From Anaerolineae bacterium (GTDB lineage: Bacteria; Chloroflexota; Anaerolineae; Aggregatilineales; Aggregatilineaceae): 38,713 nt of DNA. The DNA is taken from contig JAHDWP010000033.1 of assembly GCA_023382715.1 (NCBI GenBank), forward strand, positions 1 to 38,713, written 5' to 3'. The translations under genes were made by a program, and so were the position numbers. The notes beneath the pieces are model-generated. The model had not been told where the DNA came from. It saw only the letters and a program-made list of their open reading frames with translations, and made no database searches. Positions 33,609 to 38,713 of the stretch are shown here, one piece after another (the first letter of the stretch is position 1; each line of letters opens with the position of its first letter).

Positions 33609-34403
33609 ATGAGCGAGCCGCCGGTGAGCCAGCCGCCGCGCCGCGTGGTGTCGCTGGTGCCGAGCCTCACCGAATCCCTCTTTGACCTCGACCTGGGCGA
33701 CCGGCTGATCGCGGTCAGCGACTATTGCACGCGCCCCGCCGAACGCTTGAGCAGGCTGCCGCGCGTCGGCGGCCCGAAGACTCCCGACGTGGCGCGCATC
33801 GTCGCCTTGCAGCCCGACCTGGTGCTGCTCAACGACGAGGAGAATCGCCGCGAGGATGGCGAAGCCCTGGCCGCAGCCGGGGTTCCGCTGTGGGTGACCG
33901 GCCCGCGCACGGTGCTGGACGCGATCCGGCTGCTGTGGCAGATTATGGACGTGTTCGATCACCCGCTGATGATCCCCCGCGTGCGCGAGATCGAGCGCGC
34001 CTACGACTACACGCTGGCCGCGGCGCAGGCGTCCGCGTCGGTGCGCGTTTTCGTCCCCATCTGGCGCGACCCCTGGATGACCTTCAGCGCTGCAACCTAT
34101 GCCAGCGATATGCTGCGCGTCTGCGGTGGGGAGAATGTCTTCGCGCACGGCGTCGCGGGCAGCGCCGCGCGCTACCCGCAGATCGCGCTGGACGATGTGC
34201 TGGCCGCCCAGCCAGAAGTCATTTTGCTGCCGGACGAGCCGTACCCCTTCAACCAGGACAACGCTGCTGAGCTAGCCAGGCTCGACTTGCCAGCAACACG
34301 ATTCGGGCGTATTTATTCGGTTGATGGGAGTCTGCTCATGTGGCACGGCACTCGCGCGGCCTATGGGCTGCGCGACCTGCCGCTGCTGCTGATGGGGGAG
34401 TGA
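33609..34403 (+). CDS. BtuF/TroA-like helical-backbone receptor without signal peptide
   Basis: A 264-residue periplasmic-binding-protein-fold protein of the helical-backbone metal receptor type, which bind cobalamin, haem or iron chelates. RVVSLVPSLTESLFDLDLGDRLIAVSDYC, the VGGPKTPDVARIVALQPDLVLLNDEENR segment and the long linking helix are typical. It starts MSEPPVSQPPRRVVSLVPS, with no signal peptide or lipobox, so export is not evident from sequence. No permease or ATPase genes are nearby. The ATG lies four bases after the purA stop and the next gene starts four bases after its own stop, so the three are surely co-transcribed. Confidence 0.83.
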   Translation: MSEPPVSQPPRRVVSLVPSLTESLFDLDLGDRLIAVSDYCTRPAERLSRLPRVGGPKTPDVARIVALQPDLVLLNDEENRREDGEALAAAGVPLWVTGPRTVLDAIRLLWQIMDVFDHPLMIPRVREIERAYDYTLAAAQASASVRVFVPIWRDPWMTFSAATYASDMLRVCGGENVFAHGVAGSAARYPQIALDDVLAAQPEVILLPDEPYPFNQDNAAELARLDLPATRFGRIYSVDGSLLMWHGTRAAYGLRDLPLLLMGE

Positions 34404-34407
34404 GTTC

Positions 34408-35385
34408 ATGATGATCCGGTCAATCACCCACCACGCGCTGGAAGCGCTCTGCGTCCAGGCTTCTGAGGCGATTGTCGCCGTGGATGCACAGGGATGCATC
34501 ATTCTCTTCAACCCGGCGGCGGAGGCCGCCCTGGGCCTGCGCGCAGCGGAAGTTGTGGGGCGTTTGCTGAGCGACCACGCTGCGCTGCAAGCGCTGGCCG
34601 TCTTGCTGAGCGAGGCGGACAGCAGTCAAGGGGCGATTCGCGTCAGGCTGCCGCTCGCGTCTGGCGGGCAGGTGCCCGTGCAGGTGATCGCTTTGCTCGA
34701 CGGGACACCGGCGGCGGGCGAAGACCTGGTGGAGAACCTGGTGCACGATCTGAAAGTGCCCGCGGCGTCGGCGAAGAACTTCATTGATGTGGTCCAGGAA
34801 GCGGGCGAGCTGAACGCGCAGCAACTGGACTTCGCCAACCGCGCCCGGCTGAAGATGCTGACCATGGTGGACGCCATCAACGAGGTTATTGACACGTTCT
34901 GGATGAACGCCAGCGGGCGGCTATATCCGCAGCAGACCGATCTGGTGCCCATCATTCGCAAGATCGGGCGCGAGGCGGGCGACTTTGCCCGGCTGCGCGG
35001 CGTCACCATCGAGCTGGCTCTGCCCGAAGAAGGATGCACCGTCCTGGTTGACTCCACCCGCGTCCGAAACGCGATCAGCAACCTGGTCAACAATGCCATT
35101 AAATACTCGCTCAACGGAGGCACGGTGCGCATCGCGCTGACTCAGGAGCCAGGCTCGATCACCTGCCAGGTGACTGATCAGGGGATCGGCATCGCTGCCG
35201 AGGAGCTGGAGCGCATCTTCGAGCGGGGTTACCGCGTGTCTAGCAAGGCGACAGAGCGCGTTGAAGGCACCGGCGCCGGCCTGGCGATTGTCAAGACCAT
35301 CGTCGAGAAACATGGCGGGGAAGTCTTCGTCAGCAGCACGCCCGGTGAAGGCAGCGTCTTCGGCTTTGCGCTGCCCACCGGGTAA
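34408..35385 (+). CDS. Orphan PAS-domain sensor histidine kinase
   Basis: A 325-residue soluble histidine kinase. Residues 10-95 form a PAS-type sensor (EAIVAVDAQGCIILFNPAAEAALGL). The dimerisation helix has His113 in LVHDLKVPAA, a variant of the usual H-E-L-R-T-P box. The ATPase domain has NLVNNAIKYS (N box), DQGIGI (G1), FERGYR (F box) and GTGAGLAIV (G2). No membrane segment or response regulator gene is present, so its partner lies elsewhere. Two adjacent ATG codons are possible starts; GGGGGAG at 34394-34400 favours 34408. It ends the plus-strand run and is convergent with the lipid kinase. Confidence 0.9.
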   Translation: MMIRSITHHALEALCVQASEAIVAVDAQGCIILFNPAAEAALGLRAAEVVGRLLSDHAALQALAVLLSEADSSQGAIRVRLPLASGGQVPVQVIALLDGTPAAGEDLVENLVHDLKVPAASAKNFIDVVQEAGELNAQQLDFANRARLKMLTMVDAINEVIDTFWMNASGRLYPQQTDLVPIIRKIGREAGDFARLRGVTIELALPEEGCTVLVDSTRVRNAISNLVNNAIKYSLNGGTVRIALTQEPGSITCQVTDQGIGIAAEELERIFERGYRVSSKATERVEGTGAGLAIVKTIVEKHGGEVFVSSTPGEGSVFGFALPTG

Positions 35386-35389
35386 CCGT

Positions 35390-35410
35390 GCGCGGGGGCG
35401 CGCCCCGCGC
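35390..35410. terminator. GC hairpin between convergent genes
   Basis: GCGCGGGG (35390-35397) and CCCCGCGC (35403-35410) form a perfect 8-bp stem with a 5-base loop, between the stop codons of the histidine kinase and the lipid kinase. Neither strand has a T-run. Confidence 0.4.
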
Positions 35411-35412
35411 CG

Positions 35413-36444
35413 CTATTCGTCGCCGGCGAGGTGCTGTAGCCAGTCGGTGGAAAGCCACTCGAAGGATGACCAGGGGCGCGGTCGCTCGCGCGGGACAACG
35501 ATCGGCAATGCGTGCGGCATGAGATCGGCGATGATCGGCGTTGTGCCCAGCGGGTCGCCGTCAATCTGCGTGGGCTGCGGCGTCCTGGCGTCCACCACGA
35601 TGCGCTTGCGCGCCGAGAAGTAGATGATCGACTCCGGCGGCAGGCCGCTGCCCGCCACGAGATTGGCCACACCGGTGAGCACGCGCGCCGGGTTGAGCGG
35701 GCGCAACACCCCCGCATAGAGCAGCCCATCATCCGGCTGGATCGCGTCGTTGATCACGGAGATGCCGTTGATCCAGGTCAGCGCGCCGGTCGCGGTGACA
35801 AAAGCCAGAATGCCCTCCACGCGGATGGGCGACTGCCCGTCCAGCGAGATCAGGTACTCCACTGGCCTGGTCTGGCGCAGCGACTTGATCCCGGAGAGGC
35901 CATAGGCGAACACGCCGAGCCGATCTTTGTCTTCGCGCGTGACATCGAAGGCCACCTCCGCCTCAAAACCGGTCGAGACGCGCAGCACCGAGCAGCGCTC
36001 GCCCACGCGGGCCAGATCAATGCGCCGGATCAGCCCTGGGCCGAGCGCGACCTTCAGGGCCGGCTCCAGGCGGTGCGGCAGCCCCAGAAAGCCGGATACC
36101 ACGTTGCCCGTGCCGACCGGCACCCAGGAGAAGGGCAGCACCGCTTCGCCCAGCGCGCGGAATGCGCCGGAGACACCTTCCATCAGCGTGCCGTCGCCGC
36201 CCGCGATGAGGATGCGATCTGCGCCCGCAGCCACGCCCTGCTCGATGGCCTGCGCAAAGTCAAAGTCCGGCGTGGTGGCGTGCAGGGTGATGTGCGGGTG
36301 GCGAATCGCACGCAGGCGTTCGAGGACTGCTTGCCCCCGTTTCGATCCCGACGCGGGGTTGACCATCGCCAGAACGTGCTGGGGCGCGTCCACGCCCGGC
36401 CACTGCGTCTCGGTCGTAGTCACTTGGGTTGCGTGTCCCTCCAT
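35413..36444 (-). CDS. Diacylglycerol/sphingosine kinase-family lipid kinase (YegS/BmrU-like)
   Basis: A 343-residue DAGK-catalytic-domain protein. VNPASGSKRG (28-37), the nucleotide motif GGDGTLMEGVSG (82-93) and PVGTGNVVSGFLGLP are diagnostic; the C-terminal IDGDPLG is the usual second-domain motif. It probably phosphorylates a membrane lipid. The start is uncertain: the ATG at 36444 has no ribosome-binding site, lies only four bases after a TATACT box (36449-36454), and contains GGAGGG in its own first codons. A GTG at 36423 may be the true start, served by that GGAGGG. No lipid genes adjoin it. Confidence 0.88.
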   Translation of the reverse strand: MEGHATQVTTTETQWPGVDAPQHVLAMVNPASGSKRGQAVLERLRAIRHPHITLHATTPDFDFAQAIEQGVAAGADRILIAGGDGTLMEGVSGAFRALGEAVLPFSWVPVGTGNVVSGFLGLPHRLEPALKVALGPGLIRRIDLARVGERCSVLRVSTGFEAEVAFDVTREDKDRLGVFAYGLSGIKSLRQTRPVEYLISLDGQSPIRVEGILAFVTATGALTWINGISVINDAIQPDDGLLYAGVLRPLNPARVLTGVANLVAGSGLPPESIIYFSARKRIVVDARTPQPTQIDGDPLGTTPIIADLMPHALPIVVPRERPRPWSSFEWLSTDWLQHLAGDE

Positions 36445-36513
36445 CTACAGTATACCCGCAACTGCTCTGCGCCAGAAATCTTTTGTCGGGCGGGGCGCGT
36501 CTGGGTGCCAGGG

Positions 36514-36607
36514 CAAAGGATCGCCGCCGGGGCGCGAAGCTCGCGCCCTTCGCCGCAAACTTCGCGTTACTCTTCTCTACGTTCTTCGCGCCTCTGCGGT
36601 TCGGAAT
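36514..36607. repeat. Hairpin repeat, family C (copy 3)
   Basis: Contains CAAAGGATCGCCGCCGGGGC near one end and CGCGCCTCTGCGGTTCGGAAT near the other, with an inner GGCGCGAAGC/TCGCGCC hairpin. Related to 5330-5399 and 10124-10203. It fills the gap between two minus-strand genes. Confidence 0.55.
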
Positions 36608-36636
36608 ACCTCGTCACCAATCCACAGGCCCCTGCA

Positions 36637-37266
36637 TCAGATGGACACCTGATGCGTGGTCGGCGTCAGGGTGGGCGTGGGAGTCGGGCTTGGCGGAGTG
36701 GCCGAATGCGGGGTGACCGTTGGTGTGGATGTGACCACCGGCGGCGGCGTGAACGAGGGGGTTGGGCTGACGGTCGGCAGCGGCGTGTAAGTGACGGTCG
36801 GCGTCGGCGTCGGGTTCACCGGCTCGATCACGCTCTCGTGCATGAACACGGTATCGCGGTACGCGCCGTCAGGATTCAGCTCGACCACGTACCATTCCGG
36901 GTTGTCGGGCGAACGGCCATAGACGCACAGCTCGGTGCCGTAGGTGACGACTTCGCGCACCGGGCATTGCAGCCGGTCCGTGCTGGGGCAGTCGCGGTAC
37001 ACGGCCCGCTCGACGCTGACGCGGAACATCAGGCAAGGGGGCAGCGGCGTGAACGTGGAGGGAACGTACAGCGTCGGCAGGCTGAGCAGGGGGGCCGCGC
37101 CCGCCGTCGCGGTGGAGAACGCCTGGCGGGTGACATCGGCGGTGATATCACCCTTGTCCTCAAGGAATGAGAGGACGCCTGTCCAGACGTAGTAGCCGCC
37201 AAACACAACCAGCGCCCCAACCAGAACGATCAGCAGCGGCGAAGGCCCGGACGAGCGGTACGCCAT
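36637..37266 (-). CDS. Membrane-anchored SH3-like protein with Thr/Pro-rich tail
   Basis: A 209-residue protein. An uncleaved anchor or signal (about residues 10-32, LLIVLVGALVVFGGYYVWTGV) is followed by a domain of about 80 residues with six cysteines and an SH3-like pattern (TYGTELCVYGRSPDNPEWYVVELNPDGAYRDTVFMHESVI) resembling bacterial SH3/YgiM-type modules. The last 55 residues are almost wholly Pro, Thr, Ser and Val in PTPT-type repeats, a common wall-spanning or linker composition in Chloroflexota. I know of no defined function. The ATG at 37266 has GGAG about 11 bases upstream. Confidence 0.75.
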   Translation of the reverse strand: MAYRSSGPSPLLIVLVGALVVFGGYYVWTGVLSFLEDKGDITADVTRQAFSTATAGAAPLLSLPTLYVPSTFTPLPPCLMFRVSVERAVYRDCPSTDRLQCPVREVVTYGTELCVYGRSPDNPEWYVVELNPDGAYRDTVFMHESVIEPVNPTPTPTVTYTPLPTVSPTPSFTPPPVVTSTPTVTPHSATPPSPTPTPTLTPTTHQVSI

Positions 37267-37350
37267 TGTGCTCTGCTCCGTCACCACTCGGTTGCGCGCG
37301 TCGTGCCAGGTGTGTGTCCGGCAGGGCCGCCCCCAGCGACCTGCCATGAA

Positions 37351-37450
37351 AGGTGATTGGTTTTGGGTGATGGGTTGCCGGCTGTTGGGAGGACACGCCC
37401 GGCATGGAGGCGCTTTCACCAATCACCGATCACCAAAAACCAACCACCAT
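37351..37450. repeat. Long imperfect inverted repeat
   Basis: GGTGATTGGTTTTGGGTGAT (37351 on) and its approximate inverse ending GATCACCAAAAACCAACCACC (to about 37450) can fold into a hairpin with about 45 unpaired bases between arms. It lies between the SH3-like gene and the deoxynucleoside kinase gene. Confidence 0.5.
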
Positions 37451-37453
37451 CTC

Positions 37454-38062
37454 TCATCTCAGCCCCACCAGCTCGCGCCGCACGTCCTGCGCCGTCCAGG
37501 TGCGCGTGCCGTCCAGCATCAGCACCGCGCACTCGGCCACGGCGGGGCCGAGCAGCCAGTCATCGTGGCACGCCTCAAGCTGGCGCAGGTAGTCCAGCGA
37601 GACGCCCTTCTCCTCGCGGCGACCGCGCGCTTGCAGGCGGCGGTGGCATTCCTCGGCAGGCGTGCGCAGGTAGATGATCGCGTCGGGCCGGGGCGCAGAC
37701 TCCTTGAAATGATCCCAGAAATGGCAGTAGAGCGCCCATTCCGTATCGTCCATCAGCCCTTGCTGGTGCAGGCTCCTGGCGAAGACGTGGCGGTCGCAGT
37801 AGATGGATCGCTCGCAGACGATATCCTGCCCTGGCGCAAGCGCCGCCTGCGCCGCCTGCGTCCGCGTCACATAGGCGCAGATTTGCAGCGTGAACGCCCA
37901 GCGCGGCGTGTCGGCGTAGAAGCGCTCCAGCAGGTTGGCAGCGAAGCCGCCCTGCCAGCGCTCGACCGGCTCCGGCACGAACACGAAGTGGTCGCCAGAG
38001 GCCAGCGCCCTGCCCAGCGTGGTCTTGCCCGCCGCAATATTCCCTTCCAGCAGGACGAGCAT
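37454..38062 (-). CDS. Deoxynucleoside kinase
   Basis: A 202-residue P-loop kinase of the dNK family (deoxyadenosine/deoxyguanosine kinase-like), which salvages deoxynucleosides. LLEGNIAAGKTTLGRAL is the Walker A region (4-20), ERSIYCDRHVFARSL matches the conserved E-R-S region, and IIYLRTPAEECHRRLQARGRREEKGVSLDYL includes the lid arginines. The precise nucleoside is not determinable. The ATG has GAGGAG at good spacing. It lies 46 bases after the end of sdhB on the same strand. Confidence 0.93.
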   Translation of the reverse strand: MLVLLEGNIAAGKTTLGRALASGDHFVFVPEPVERWQGGFAANLLERFYADTPRWAFTLQICAYVTRTQAAQAALAPGQDIVCERSIYCDRHVFARSLHQQGLMDDTEWALYCHFWDHFKESAPRPDAIIYLRTPAEECHRRLQARGRREEKGVSLDYLRQLEACHDDWLLGPAVAECAVLMLDGTRTWTAQDVRRELVGLR

Positions 38063-38108
38063 AATCTGCTCCTCGTTGCTAGTCGCCAGACTTGCTTGCC
38101 GGTTAGTC

Positions 38109-38713
38109 TCAGCGCGCCCCGCGCGCGATGGCCAGCTTGACCTCACCGATGGCCCGCGTCACTTCGATGTCGCGCGGGCAGGCGGTCGTGCAGTTGAAGA
38201 TCGTCCGGCAGCGCCACACCCCCGCCGGCTCAGCCAGAATCTTGAGGCGCTCATCCGTTGCCTGGTCGCGGCTGTCGAAGATAAAGCGATGTGCCTGGAC
38301 AATCGCCGCCGGGCCGACGTACTTGCCGTCCGCCCAGAAGCTGGGACACGCGGCGGTGCAGCACGCGCACAGGATGCACTTGGTCGTGTTGTCGAAGCGG
38401 GCGCGGTCTTCTTCGCTTTGCAGCCGCTCGCGGCCATTGTCGGGCGGCGGCGAGTCGTTGACGAAGTAGGGCATCACCGCGCGGTAGTGCGCGAAGAATG
38501 GCTCCATGTCCACGATCAGGTCTTTGATCACCGGCAAGCCGAGCATTGGCTCGACCTGCACCTTCACATGATCGCCCGTGCCCAGCGCGCTGATCAGCAC
38601 CTTGCACGCCAGCCGGTTGACGCCGTTGAGGCGCATCCCGTCCGAGCCGCATACGCCGTGCGCGCACGAGCGGCGAAAGGCGAGCGTGCCGTCCTGCTCC
38701 CACTTGACGCGGT
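38109..38713 (-). CDS. sdhB: Succinate dehydrogenase iron-sulfur subunit (partial)
   Basis: The 3' part of sdhB, cut by the right window edge; the visible frame continues to base 38713, giving about 201 codons. It shows the end of the [2Fe-2S] domain (RRSCAHGVCGSDGMRLNGVNRLAC, with Asp at the third ligand position as in E. coli SdhB), then the ferredoxin-like CILCACCTAACP and CRTIFNCTTACPRDIEVT motifs that hold [4Fe-4S] and [3Fe-4S] clusters. This subunit passes electrons from flavin to quinone in complex II. Fumarate reductase is an alternative. The flavoprotein gene should lie beyond the edge. Confidence 0.93.
   Translation of the reverse strand, partial: RVKWEQDGTLAFRRSCAHGVCGSDGMRLNGVNRLACKVLISALGTGDHVKVQVEPMLGLPVIKDLIVDMEPFFAHYRAVMPYFVNDSPPPDNGRERLQSEEDRARFDNTTKCILCACCTAACPSFWADGKYVGPAAIVQAHRFIFDSRDQATDERLKILAEPAGVWRCRTIFNCTTACPRDIEVTRAIGEVKLAIARGAR

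Overview
The window is a GC-rich, gene-dense bacterial chromosome segment with 34 protein genes I can support, plus a partial sdhB at the right edge and one tRNA. No phage, insertion-sequence transposase, CRISPR array or rRNA is visible. The gene set points to a member of the Chloroflexota, most likely Anaerolineae-like: mevalonate-pathway enzymes in a bacterium, PSP1 and VanW-family proteins, a Thr/Pro-rich C-terminal tail, RNase Y, and intergenic spaces full of short palindromic repeats. That assignment is inference from gene content and style; no database search was possible.

Layout, left to right. 1-3278: copper-homeostasis operon (csoR, copZ, copA) behind a sigma70-like promoter with a CsoR-type G/C-tract dyad. 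3418-7242: a membrane zincin-like protein, a nucleotide-sugar epimerase, an AIM24-family protein and a hypothetical protein, separated by repeats. 7328-9540: recX-rny on the minus strand, preceded by a structured, GC-poorer leader of about 500 nt that has its own promoter and a strong terminator hairpin ending 13 nt before recX. 10279-16255: lysA, then a BadF-type kinase behind radA (whose promoter carries a near-perfect SOS/LexA-like box), then a large VanW-family wall protein. 16732-17659: an EthD-YbaK fusion protein and tRNA-Arg(CCG). 17707-20856: isoprenoid block, mevalonate kinase and mevalonate-(di)phosphate decarboxylase on the minus strand, divergent from a prenyl diphosphate synthase. 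20861-23702: a zinc-ribbon/TIR-domain protein and transketolase. 23830-27857: the two subunits of a CoA-transferase-fold enzyme, separated by a YugP-type metallopeptidase and an S41 protease. 28372-35385: a seven-gene plus-strand run (PSP1, PIG-L deacetylase, M20 amidohydrolase, S51-like protein, purA, metal/corrinoid-receptor-like protein, orphan histidine kinase). 35413-38713: minus-strand lipid kinase, SH3-like secreted protein, deoxynucleoside kinase and sdhB (cut by the window edge).

Functionally these are mostly housekeeping and stress functions: copper export, RNA decay, DNA repair, lysine, purine, pentose-phosphate and isoprenoid metabolism, and envelope proteins. The least ordinary items are the recX-rny leader RNA, the SOS-like box in the radA promoter, the EthD-YbaK fusion, a TIR domain that appears to lack its catalytic glutamate, the interrupted CoA-transferase pair that appears to lack its catalytic glutamate, and several families of dispersed, sometimes nested, palindromic repeats in nearly every large intergenic gap.
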